A stretch of DNA of 64,000 bases, taken from assembly GCA_933207985.1 (NCBI GenBank), contig OW240921.1, positions 24,570,991-24,634,990 on the forward strand. The letters are read 5' to 3'. Source of the DNA: Pelobates cultripes (Eukaryota; Chordata; Amphibia; Anura; Pelobatidae). Under the pieces are notes generated by a model that was not told the origin of the DNA, ran no database searches, and saw only the letters and a list, made by a program, of their open reading frames with translations. The position numbers were made by a program, and so were the translations under genes. Below are positions 12,096 through 23,820 of this stretch, piece by piece. The first letter of the stretch is position 1. The number at the start of each line of letters is the position of its first letter.

Positions 12096-13839
12096 AATGC
12101 CCATTTTTTTTTTTTTGCCAAGTTATAAGACACTGTATCCATGTTCTTCACACAGAAAGTCCACTGTTCAAGATGCGTCCCTTCCATTTGGTATCTGTTT
12201 AGAAAAACGTTATCTTACACCACAAATGTCTTGGGTCTCTATCCCAGTTACCGTGTTCATTACTAGAATGTAAATGGTTGAAAGATTTTTCAGAATAACA
12301 CTGGGTGAAGTGATATAGGATATGTTTCTTTACATGATAATTAGAAATGTCCTAAAACTGAGACAGAGAATTGGCCCTTAAGGGCCATATCTGACCTCCC
12401 TCTGGTAGACCTTCATAAGTCAAACTAATTCCTAGGGCCAAGTCCTGATCCTGCTAATATTTTCCATGATGCTGTAAGATAGAGGCTTATCACATTTATC
12501 TAACAGTCCAAAACAAAATGTTGTACAATAACAAGGGGTTCTAAAACTGTATTTAATGGAAATTTGAAAAGTGGCATTGTTATACACACATTTTATCCCC
12601 TGAAGTAGCCAGAGACATCCTTACTGGAAATTAGATTTTGCCTATACCAAGATCACTGCTGTAGTGGACGTGATCATATCTGCAAACCCCCTGATGCTGA
12701 GTGCTTCATTCAATCATGTTGCAGCATTGAGTGGCATAAAATTGGTGCAGGAGTGCATGCAACTGGCTGATAAGGGTCTAGGGTTGCCTATGTACTAATT
12801 GCTGCAGAAATTCACTGCAATAGGTTTTCTCAAGTTGACTTGGGGATATACGTAACCTGGGGATATACGTACATTTTGCATCTGCATATCCTGCGTGCTA
12901 GTGAGAGTCAATTTTGCCTAGATTATTTTTCCTGAAAAATACTGAATTAAAACTGTACAAGTCTGTGGGGAGGAGCTTGACCCAGGAGCGGAGCAGACAT
13001 TTGTTACACAGGCTCCGGACTCCGATTTCGGGGTGCTAATCCCCGCCAAGGACCAATTCTGACCACTCAAGTATGTTCCATGGGCCAGGGATTTCCAGAC
13101 AAACAGTCATTACTTATGACCTTACTCCACCGGGATCCCAAGTAGTTCTGTAGTGGCCTGTTTCCAGAGCGGCAGCGCTCCTGTTTCCCCCCCACCCCTT
13201 TGACCAGCAGGGGTTATCTCTATCGCCACTGGACTGTTCTGAGCAACTTCTGCTGCACTTACCTCTTGCTCTGAGTTGCCCTCGAAACATATTCCACCTC
13301 AAACATTTAAGATAGCAGCTGCTCTTCATGAAACTGGAGCCCTGGCCTCATGCGACTACTTATTGCTGCGTCTAAAGGGGCACTTTCGGGCCTTCTGGAG
13401 AAAACTTCATGTCTGCTGCAACCGCAGGGAGGCGATCAAAGGCACACTGTGCCGGAGAGGAGGAAACTCCCACTGAGCAAATCTTTGAGAATGCCTAAAC
13501 ACACATGGCCTGCCGTCCCAGACCAAGGGACTTCCAAGGAGGTACCTCTACCCACCAACCACACAAGCCAAAGCTCATACGCCGAAAGAGGCGCTTACCA
13601 CGTGGTTCTTTCACTTACCCCTGCTGGGAGACAGACTTGCCACCCACAAATCATCATATCTGTGGCTCCTGGATGTCGGTCCTCATAGGCATGAGGCTGG
13701 GGGTGACACGCCGTGGCGCTACACTTCTGATGTTCCAGGGAACTCCAGGCAGCGCTCTACATTTCATGCCTCAAGGGATAAGCTGATGCCATTGTGTCTT
13801 ATATAATATTAATGCCTTGCAAAGGGTCACTATATCTGT

Positions 13840-14194
13840 TGAATATATTTGCTTATTTTTATTTATTTACTTTGGTTGTGCATATAGGAAACCACACAGG
13901 TAAACTTACTATGCCACAGCTGCATGAGCAAGCATCAATAAACATGTTTAACGCAGTAAGTGACGTATGAGGAACATGCACGCTTTTATAGTAATATAGA
14001 AGAGATATGTGAGGGTCAATGCAAACAGTAATAAAATGAAAGATTAAACTACGCTTGGTGCTCCAACAAGTTTATACTAAGCTTTTAGAGCGACAACTAA
14101 GCAACAGTAGCTGTATTTTGTGAGCATGGAAAGCAAGTGAGAGTTACATGTCTGTGGCTGAATATATGGGGTTACAATAAGCCAATGCATAGAG

Positions 14195-14259
<65 letters not shown>

Positions 14260-15245
14260 ATTATATTAACCACTGGTATATAGACTAATGGGGCATTATG
14301 GTAAACTTGATATATATATTGACAGCCGAAACAGCATGCTCACGATGAGAAGTAAGGCATGTCCGCTGTGAGAAAGAATAGTAGGCACTTCAGCCTATGC
14401 CCATTATAGGATTGTCCCGTATTCTGTCACTGTCGGCCCCTCTGATGGAGCCCCTTGGCTTAGCCCTCACATGTCGGCAAGATTTTCAGCAACGCGGCCT
14501 TCAGCTTTAGCCCTTAGGTGCAGAGTTGATCAGAGACCCCTGGGGCAGGTATGTTGCATGCAGGTTGGGTTTGCTTGTTGTTCCAGCTCTGGTGTATGTG
14601 AGAGCAAGTGCGTGCGCCCGAGTAGCATGTTGCTGTTTCCCGCCATAACAATCTTCGGCGTCTTCTTTGCCGGATTGCCGCTCTGGAGGCTCAAAGTGGA
14701 ATGCACATACAGGCGACGCCAGGTGTTGCAGGCGAATCCATGAAGCCACCACTCTAACGGCAAGATTGTAGGTCAGTCCATGAGTACAGAGCTTTGTCCA
14801 GAAGCTCACAAAGAGCCGGTCAAAGGCCTCTAGGGGATGCATGGGTGTCTGGGTGCAGGTGCGCTTTGTCGTTTGCCCCATCTGTGCAGCCATCTTGATT
14901 GTGCCTCGACAGTCCAGTACAGCTGCAGGCTGTGTCGCTCGTCCTGGTGAGCCTCTCAGCAATCCAGTGGGGATTTAAGCCAGCTAGCCACACTTCAAGG
15001 CTGGGGATCGGCCGACTCCCCCACCTCGTGCGTAGCAGCAGGCTGCGGGTAGGTCAAGTGCCGACATGAGCCGTTAGTTGCAGGCTTGCAATGCTCGGGA
15101 GGTCAGTAAAGGTGCTCCCCAGGATGAGATGCAGGATAGAGACCAATTAGGAATCACTTATGGCCCGTTAGCGGTACAGAAAGTAATTTCTCCTGAGGAA
15201 CTCCAGTTCTAAGCGGCCATCTTGGTCGGCTTTCAGGCCCCGCAC
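13840..15245 (-). mobile_element. Possible second, minus-strand L1-like insert inside the previous element
   Basis: On the minus strand this segment starts with a GACCAAGATGGCCGC motif (YY1-type, typical of L1 5' ends) near 15,220. It ends in an AAATAAATAAAAATAAG-like tail near 13,840-13,865. Both ends point the opposite way to the flanking element. It could be a nested insertion or a twin-priming inversion. The short TATTTTT at both edges is too weak to call a target duplication. Confidence 0.3.
14197..14255. repeat. (GT)n(AT)n compound microsatellite
   Basis: About 18 GT units are followed directly by about 11 AT units. Confidence 0.95.
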
Positions 15246-16149
15246 CCTTTTTATTTTTGCATGTAGTGCAGCAGCCTAATATAGACCTGACTCCAGTAGT
15301 TCTACTCTTTTAACAGATTAGTCTAGCATGATACGCTATGCCATTTTTATAGCTATTATAGCTATGCCACTTATCATGCCTTAAGTTCTATACTCATGTT
15401 TATAGAATACTAAAATGTGCAGTATGTATGAATACCACACAGATTTTATACTACAATGTTTTGCTATGCTCTTGAAATTGCTGTTGTGGCGATTAATTCT
15501 TGCTTGTATCTTTTTGCACATCAAAAATTAAAGAATTTAAAAAAACAAAAGAAAAAAAACCCTGTACTAGTCTTACTACTAGAACTACAAATCACACCAT
15601 GCTCAGACACCTTTCGTGGCCAGTGACTTAGTGGCATGTTTTCTGAAGCTGTTTGTTCTTTATAAAAGTTATTTCCCTGTGGCTATGCTGTCACAGGCTT
15701 GTATCTGTCTCACTGTGAGCGGAGTTTGGCCAGTAGATTGGAACACGGATACAGCAATTAGCTTATCGCTCAGCAATGCGATGTTTCGGTTTGTAGTACA
15801 ATGCTTCTGAAACGCTCATGGAATTTCCCCTTTCTGTTTCAATCCAGTCACAGAAACAAAAGTTGGCACATTGTAATCTCTCCTACTGCAGCTGTTTCTT
15901 GTGTAAGGCCAACTTCCTGGGTACTGGGAGACTTTACTCACGCAGGCTTCTGGGAAAAAATATGCATGTCATTGGAAAATGGAATTTAATACACAGTAAA
16001 TGCTTCCAGGCAATCTATGCTTTCCTCGTAAAAACCTCAGATTCTCAATTCGTGTATTTATGAGGAAGACGAGAACCATGAAACTTTACTTTCTCTCTGT
16101 CCTGATATATGTGCTTTTCTAACAAATCAGGTATTCGTTTATCACCGTA

Positions 16150-16490
16150 CTCCACAGTAAGAAACACCCTTTACTGCAGTGTGCATGAGCATATCACAGA
16201 GCTCTACAGCCATAAAACTCACGGTAATGTGCGATTTGTATGACAGAGCTCCACAGCATTAAGCTCACAGTAATGTGTGATGTGTATGACAGAGCTCCAC
16301 AGCCATAATACTTACAATAATGTGCAGTGATGGGAGTATGATAGAGCTCCAAAGCATTAAAACTCACAGTAATGTGTGGTGTGTATGACCGAGCTCCACA
16401 GCATTAAAACTCAAAGTAATGTGCTGTGTGTATATGGGCATGACAGAGCTACACAGCAATAACATTTACAGTAATGTGCAGTGTGAGCGT
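16150..16490. repeat. Degenerate ~60-bp tandem repeat
   Basis: There are five to six diverged units of GACAGAGCTCCACAGCATTA then AAACTCACAGTAATGTG and GTGTGTAT. Parts of the unit (AATAATGTGCAGTG, AAAACTCACAG) resemble the satellite unit at 18,609-20,690. Confidence 0.75.
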
Positions 16491-17088
16491 TTTATTGCTC
16501 TGGAGGTTTGTCATCCAGTCTTGTGTGGTGCAGTGGAGGCAGCGCCCCACCAGTTTTTATGTGGGAGAAAAAATTATTTGCATTACGGTAGTTTTGAAAC
16601 ACTAAGACTCTTTATCTGAATTAGTGTCTCTTTAATTCTGTAATGGGATTCAGTTCTGCAGTGCCTCTGCCCCATCATTTGAAGCTGTTAGGAAAAGATC
16701 ACTTGAGAGTATCTGGGCATGTCAAAAAATAAATAAAAATGGGCCTAGTTTGAGATCTGTCCTATTTTAGAAGGTTTTGCACATGCCCAGTGTCCTTTTT
16801 AAGAAGGAATTTCTATTGAGTTGACATTTTGGCAGCAGGCACGCTATTAGACTCTATTCAGGGGCCATTACTGGCGGATAGCACCAGGGTCACAGTGCCC
16901 ACAGGAGAGAGAAGCAAGAAGCCATCTTGGAAGCAGCACAGGGACAACAGAGCAGCAGCTCCTGGCTCCTGCCAAATGTAGGTATAATATTATATTCTCT
17001 GTAAAATATTACACTCTGAGGGCTGATTAAGCAAATGAATTTCCGCAATTATATAATTAATAAATGCAAATCTAGGGATGGCCAGGGG

Positions 17089-17774
17089 CAGGGCCGGTGC
17101 AAGGATTTTTGCTTTCCTAGTTTTAACACTTTACATGTTTACATTACAGGGTTAATCCACCCTCTAGTGGCTGTCTTCCTGACAGCCGCTGGAGGCGCAT
17201 CTGCAACGCTGGATGTGAAATTCCCATCCGGCGTGCAGAACGTCCATAGGAATGCATTGAGAAATGCTTTCCTATGGAGTGTTTGAATGCGCGCACGTGC
17301 ATTCCGCTCCACTCAGGAGCTGACGTAGGTGGGGGAGGAGGGGTCACCAGCGCCAAGGGAGCCCGGTACTGGATTAAAATAAGTGGCTGAAGGGGTTTTA
17401 ACCCCTTCAGCTCCATGGGAGGGGGAACCTGAGGTTGGGGACACCCTTAGGGCACTGTAGTGTCAGGAAAACCGCTTTGTTTTCCTGATACTATAGTGAT
17501 CCTTTAAAGGGCAATGGAAATACTATAGACAATGGGTTGGAAGCAGAATCTATAAATGAGATTACAGGTAAAGTATAGTAAGGATTCTAAAGTAACAGGA
17601 AAACCTATAAACTAAATTATAGGCAGAAGGAAGGAGTATAAAGAAAAAACAGAGTTAGGCAATATGCACCCGGACAGTCCCAAACACTGTTAGCAGCAGT
17701 CTTGCCAGAGGCGCCCCCAGGGATCTGGCACCCTAGGCCACCACCTAAGTGGTCTAACGGAAGCGCCGAACCTG
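17089..17774. mobile_element. hAT-type element carrying a family A MITE
   Basis: A perfect 8-bp duplication GCCAGGGG lies at 17081-17088 and 17775-17782. The ends are CAGGGCCGGTGCAAGG and, inverted, CAGGTTCGGCGCTTCC (9 of the first 12 positions equal). No transposase remains. A family A MITE occupies 17127-17503. Confidence 0.82.
17127..17503 (+). mobile_element. Serial-hairpin MITE, family A, diverged copy
   Basis: It shares CCTCTAGTGGCTGTC, CCTATGGA, GAATGCGCGCACG and the 3' block AGGGCACTGTAGTGTCAGG...ACTATAGTGATCCT with the family. TTAA lies at 17123-17126 and 17504-17507. The left terminus is decayed. Confidence 0.8.
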
Positions 17775-18608
17775 GCCAGGGGGGACAAGGGGAGGGGGAC
17801 ATTTCTGACACAGAGCACTGTGCTGCCTGTCACTTGTTGTTTTAATAACTCCTACTGCACATAGCCACGATCTTATTAAAAATGATAAGGCTTCAAACTG
17901 CGGGACTCGGGCTGTGACTCTGAGGACTGAAATTATTCTGATTTGAATCTGTTTAAATCTGCAATGATTGTTGATTCTGTTAACCATGTCCGCTACTTTC
18001 TGTCTCTATAGTCCAACTGCAGATTAATTATATTGCCTGCTGCTCTAACCTAGTTTAAGGAGTAGCTGATATGTTTGGAGTCTACTAGTATCTTCATGCT
18101 TTAACCATGCGCACACTGTGTGCTGAGAGCTAATGCAGTAGCTGACATGTTTCATAACAGCAGCAATATTTACTAGAAAGTCATCATAGCAGGAGCACTC
18201 CTTAAGGTGAGATTATGTAAGGGAAAGGACTAGGAAGGTAGACAGTGAGAGCAGAGACATGCACTGTGAGGGGATCTTTGTATTGTAGCTCTGTGTAGTC
18301 TACAGTGATCCTGGCTGTGTGGGATAGTTATGGCTAGCTCCTTATTGTGCCAAGCTCTGTGCATTATAGCTCTATATTTTTTTTCTCAGTTCTGTTTGTG
18401 GCATGGTTACCTCTGTATTGTACTCAGCTCTATGTATTTTATAGATATCTTTATGTTATGCCTAACTTGTTTTATTGTATGAGTATATATCTCTATTGAG
18501 CTCGGTTCTCTGTATTGTACAAGTATCTCTTTATTAAGCTCAGCATTCTGTATTTCTATAACGCGTAGGGAGGAGTCTGGCGCCCCACCATCTTAAACCG
18601 TCGCCATC

Positions 18609-20690
18609 TGCAATGTGCAGTGTGTGTGTGTATCATACAATAATAAAACACAGCAATGTGCAGTGTGTATGTGTGTATCATACAATAATAAAACACAGCA
18701 TTGTGCAGTGTGTGTGTGTCACACAACAATAACACAGCAATGTGCAGTGTGTGTGTATCACACAATAATAAAACACAGCAATGTGCAGTGTGTGTGTATC
18801 ACAATAATAAAACACAGCAATGTGCAGTGGGTGTGTATCACACAATAATAACACAGCAATGTGCAGTGGGTGTGTATCACACAATAATAAAACACAGCAA
18901 TGTGCAGTGTGTGTATCATACAATAATAAAACACAGCAATGTGCAGTGTGTGTGTGTGTGTATCACACAATAACACAGCAATGTACAGTGTGTGTGTGTA
19001 TCACACAATAATAAAACACAGCAATGTGCAATGTGTGTGTATCACACAATAATAACACAGCAATGTGCAGTGTGTGTGTGTGTATCATACAATAATAAAA
19101 CACAGCAATGTGCAGTGTGTGTGTGTGTATCACACAATAATAAAACACAGCAATGTACAGTGTGTGTGTGTATCATACAATAATAAAACACAGCAATGTG
19201 CAGTGTGTGTGTGTGTGTCACACAATAATAACACAGCAATGTGCAGTGTGTGTGTGTATCATACAATAATAAAACACAGCAATGTGCAGTGTGTGTGTGT
19301 GTGTATATCACACAATAATAAAACACAGCAATGTGCAGTGTGTGTATCATACAATAATAAAACACAGCAATGTGCAGTGTGTGTATGTGTATATCACACA
19401 ATAATAAAACACAGCAATGTGCAGTGTGTGTATCATACAATAATAAAACACAGCAGTGTGCAGTGTGTGTATCACACAATAATAAAACACAGCAATGTGC
19501 AGTGTGTGTATCACACAATAATAAAACACAGCAATGTGCAGTGTGTGTGTGTGTGTGTATCACACAATAATAAAACACAGCAATGTGCAGTGTGTGTGTA
19601 TCACACAATAATAAAACACAGCAATGTGCAGTGTGTGTGTGTATATCACACAATAATAAAACACAGCAATGTGCAGTGTGTGTGTGTGTCACACAATAAT
19701 AAAATACGGCAATGTGCAGTGTGTGTGTCACACAATAATAAAATACAGCAATGTGCAGTGTGTGTGTATCACACAATAATAAAACACAACAATGTGCAGT
19801 GTGTGTGTGTGTGTGTGTATCACACAATAATAAAATACAGCAATGTGCAGTGTGTATATCACACAATAATAAAACACAGCAATGTGCAGTGTGTGTGTAT
19901 CACACAATAATAAAACACAGCAATGTGCAGTGTGTGTGTGTGTGTATCACACAATAATAAAATACAGCAATGTGCAGTGTGTGTGTGTGTATCACACAGT
20001 AATAACACAGCAATGTGCAGTGTGTGGATCACACAATAATAACACAGCAATGTACAGTGTGTGTGTATCATACAATAATAAAACACAGCAATGTGCAGTG
20101 TGTGTGTGTGTGTATCACACAATAATAAAACACAGCAATGTGCAGTGTGTGTCACACAATAATAAAACACAGCAATGTGCAGTGTGTGTGTGTGTGTGTA
20201 TCACACAATAATAAAATACAGCAATGTGCAATGTGTGTATCACACAATAATAAAACACAGCAATGTGCAGTGTGTGTGTGTGTATCACACAATAATAAAA
20301 CACAGCAATGTGCAGTGTGTGTGTCACACAATAAAATACAGCAATGTGCAGTGTGTGTGTGGATCACACAGTAATAACACAGCAATGTGCAGTGTGTGTG
20401 GATCACACAGTAATAACACAGCAATGTACAGTGTGTGTGTATCATACAATAATAAAACACAGCAGTGTGCAGTGTGTGGATCACACAATAATAACACAGC
20501 AATGTGCAGTTTTATCACACAATAATAAAATACAGCAATGTGCAGTGTGTGTGTGTATCACACAGCAATGTGCAGTGTGTGTGTATCACACAATAATAAA
20601 ACACAGCAATGTGCAGTGTGTGTGTGTGTCTATCACACAATAATAACACAGCAATGTGCAGTGTGTGTGTATCACACAATAATAAAGGTG
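18609..20690. repeat. 2.1-kb satellite: ~44-bp unit with embedded (TG)n
   Basis: Roughly 45-50 head-to-tail units read CAGCAATGTGCAG, (TG)4-11, TATCACACAATAATAAAACA, with unit length varying mainly by TG count. Variants include ATCATAC for ATCACAC, loss of one AATAAA step (ATAACACAG), and occasional GGATCAC. Long frames on both strands (up to 281 codons at 19065-19910 and 274 at 19042-19866) arise because two of three frames per unit lack stops. They are not genes. Confidence 0.97.
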
Positions 20691-21251
20691 CCGTCCTTCC
20701 TCCCCAGCGGCAGTGTGAGTCCCAGTGGCCATTTGAAGTGTTGGTAGGTATGCAGTACAGGTGTCGAGGAAAGCCAAAACACATTGGTATGTGCCCCACC
20801 CAGTTTATTTAGTTTATATTTGTTTGCAACGTTGCCACGCTTATCAATAAAGGGACACGCTAATCACCACCACTAGTACATCATATTGCGGTGTGTATGG
20901 TGCAATAAGACTTTGGGTGTCGCTCCCTATCCCACGTTTTTAGAAGCTGTGTTCGGCCTGCTCTCTGCTTGTGTGCACAAACGCTGTGAGCTCTGGACCA
21001 AGCCTATCATTGCCGTCTGTGAATGTATAATGCAACCGTGAAACTCCCTCATTATCAGAGGGGCCGGCCGGGTGCAGAGGAGAGCAAGATGTTTTGTAAA
21101 ACCTCTTTAAAACCCAAATGCGGTTACCCAAAAATGTTAACTGTTAGCGATTCAGAGTTAATTTTCATATTTTAGGCCAAAGTGACAATTTTTCCAAATC
21201 ATCTATTTTGGCCTGAAAGTTGAAATTCACTTGGAATTTTAAAGTCACACC

Positions 21252-21290
<39 letters not shown>

Positions 21291-22744
21291 AAACCCGACG
21301 TCTTGCTTCATAACCCCTACCAAGCTGTAGGATCTCCTTTAAATCACATTTTTTGTGTGTGAAAACCATCCATTTTTAATTGTTCCCTTTCACCGTCTTG
21401 TGTAAAAGTACTCATTTTAAATTATCTAAAAATCTGAATACATTTCTTCCTTAAAAAAGGAAGTTGATATGCCGGCTGGCACCATCTTTGTAACATTGTA
21501 ACACAAATTCCTTTGATGGGAGTCAAGGCTTTTACTGCCAGAGGAGAGTTTTTATTTTTTTATTTTTTTTATTTAAGTAGCAACAGATCCTTTCTGCCTA
21601 CAAAATCAATTTCCAGGAGGTCTTTCCTTCAGGATCACTGGCACTTAACCCTTTCAACATTTCATTGCATTTATTAGGTGACCCATTCATCAGCTGTAAA
21701 ATTAACTCCATGAACTGTCCTTTAGTCAGAATTTAGGAAGTGGCATTCTGGGAGAATTGTGGAGCACAATCTTTTTAGAGCTGATCTGTCTGTATATTAC
21801 TATATCTTTGCATCCGGTTGCCTTTGGAAATGTAGGTGATGGGTAACAGTAAATTTCAGTATATGGTAGACATATTTTCTTTTGAAGAGGAAGGGGTCCC
21901 TGTTATGAGAGTTCGGCAGGTAGGCCGCAAACATGAACAATTTATTGTAGACTATTACCTGAGGCTTACCTATGCCCACGAATAGACACCCGTTAAAGTC
22001 GACCTACTATGCTGGATAGTTATATATTGGGACATAATCCGCCCATCTTGAGCAGAGACAATCATGCAGTCTTCTGATTTTTGATACTTCATAAACCCTG
22101 CATGACACTGGCTGAGAGCATGAGCAATATGGTGAGCGAGGTGGTGGGGGCACACGCACCTCGTGGGGCCCTTGGTTTGTGCCAGTAATTATGGTGCTCA
22201 GAGTGTCTGTTTAATGTGGCTCGGTGTCACATTTTAAACAGTAAATATATAGACAAAGTTCATTCATATTTTAATATAATATCTTTGACTTTAATGTGGT
22301 TCTTCAGTAGTTTGTAGTTTAATTTTCATATTTTATTTTTTAAATTTTTTTCCCAAATCATCCATTTTGGCCTAAAAGTTGAAATTCACCTAAAATGTTC
22401 AACAAATCACACTTTTTAGTGAATAATAGCTGTGTTGCAGGGGTTGTTGTGTCTGACTAGTTTTATTGCGATGGATATCTATACATGTATTACAGCAGTT
22501 ATTTTTTTGTGTTGATGTAATTGCTTTGCAGTTGTGTCAAAGTAAATGTAAGTGTTTAGTACTGCAGTATGTTGCCGTATTGCAGAATTGTTTTGTAGTT
22601 ATGTGACAGGAATTGTATGTAATCTTGTAGCAATAGTTATTAGGCCCAAAACGTTTTCTGTGGTTGTGTTGATTAAGTTATTATTTTACCCTAGTGGTTT
22701 TGTTGCACTAGTTATGTAATTTGTAGTTTTGTAATATTTAGGGT
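20691..22744. other. Non-coding, nothing recognised
   Basis: Includes an AT dinucleotide run at 21,253-21,290. The segments at 21,170-21,240 and 22,315-22,410 share a TTTTCATATTTTA...CATTTTGGCCT theme and may be copies of one old repeat. Confidence 0.5.
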
Positions 22745-23820
22745 ATTATTCTAGTTGTTTAGATGTGTGAAATGTTAGCTGTGTATAATTGTGTGCTATG
22801 AGGTGGAATTTATATCACCCGACGCCCGGCTCATGCAGTTCTAGGTGTGTCACAGCAAGCGGCAAGTGGTGGAGGGTGACGACGACACACAACTGTCCGG
22901 CTTGTGGTTGCAGTATGATTGTAGCTGTGTACCAGTTAGTGAGTGTGTGTGAGATTCTAGTTGCGTAATGGTATACCGGCTAGTGTGTTTGTAATGTAGG
23001 GTTAATGTTTTTGTGAGAGATTCGAGTTGTGTAGGGTTTGTTATTGTAGCTGTGTTCCAGTTAGCGTATATATGTGAGATGCTAGTTCTATAGTGCTGTA
23101 CAGTTATAGCTGTGTATCAGTGTTGGTGCAAGATATTAGTTGTGTAGTGGTGTACCATTGTAGCGGTGTACCAGTTAGTGAGTGTGTATGTGTGTGATTC
23201 TGGTTGTGTAGGGTGTTTTATTGTTGGTGTGTGTTTCTAGTTGTGTAATGGTGTACGATTGTAGCAGTGTACCAGTTAGTGTGTGTGATTCTAGTTGTGT
23301 AGGGTGTTTTTTATTGTAACTGTGTAGTGTGTGGGGGTGTGTGATTCTAGTTGTATAGTGGTGTACGATTGTTGCTATGTATGGCTAGTGTTTGTGTGTG
23401 AGATTCTAGTTGTGCAGGGTGTTTTATTGTAGCTGTGTCGTGTGTGTGTGATTCTAGTTGTGTAGGCTGTTTTATTGTTGCTGTGTCGTGTGTGTGTGTG
23501 ATTCTAGTTGTGTAGTGGTGTACAGTTTTAGCTGTGTACTAGTTAGCGAGTGTGTGTGTGAGATTCTAGTTGTGTAATAGTGTACGATTGTAGCGGTGTA
23601 CCAGTTAGTGTGTGTGATTCTAGTTGTGTAGGGTGTTTTATTGTTGCTGTGTAGTGTGTGTGTGATTCTGGTTGTATAGTGGTGTACGATTGTTGCTATG
23701 TATGGCTAGTGTTTGTGTGATTCTAGTTGTGTTGAGTGTACAATTGTAGCTGTGTACGGTTCGTGTTTGTGTGAGAGATTCTTGTTGTGTAGGGTGTGTT
23801 ATTGTAGCTGTAACAGTATT
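22745..23820. repeat. Diverged GT-rich tandem array
   Basis: Irregular units combine TGTGATTCTAGTTGTGTAG, GGTGTTTTATTGTAGCTGTG or GGTGTACGATTGTAGC, and TACCAGTTAGTGTGTG. Unit length is roughly 60-90 bp with much shuffling of sub-blocks. Confidence 0.85.

Larger units (their letters stand above)
12965..15561 (+). mobile_element. Degenerate retroelement insertion (probable L1), internally rearranged
   Basis: The insertion is flanked by 12-bp near-identical direct repeats: CTGTACAAGTCT (12953-12964) and CTGTACTAGTCT (15562-15573). The right end has an AATTAAAGAATTT/A-rich tail at about 15,530-15,560, as expected for a + strand LINE. The left end is GC-rich (GGGGAGGAGCTTGACCC), like an L1 leader. 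No intact ORF1 or ORF2 is readable; fragments such as 13505-13786 have no assignable domain. A 151-codon minus-strand frame at 14507-14962 shows no known domain either. The L1 assignment is inferred from ends and tail. Confidence 0.55.

Noticed and set aside
14507..14962. 151-codon minus-strand frame
   Set aside because: Inside a probable retroelement, with no recognisable domain. I did not call it a gene.
19042..19910. Long overlapping frames on both strands (281 and 274 codons) with Cys-rich repeats
   Set aside because: They lie wholly in a 44-bp satellite whose units lack stops in several frames. No start context, splice or domain supports coding.
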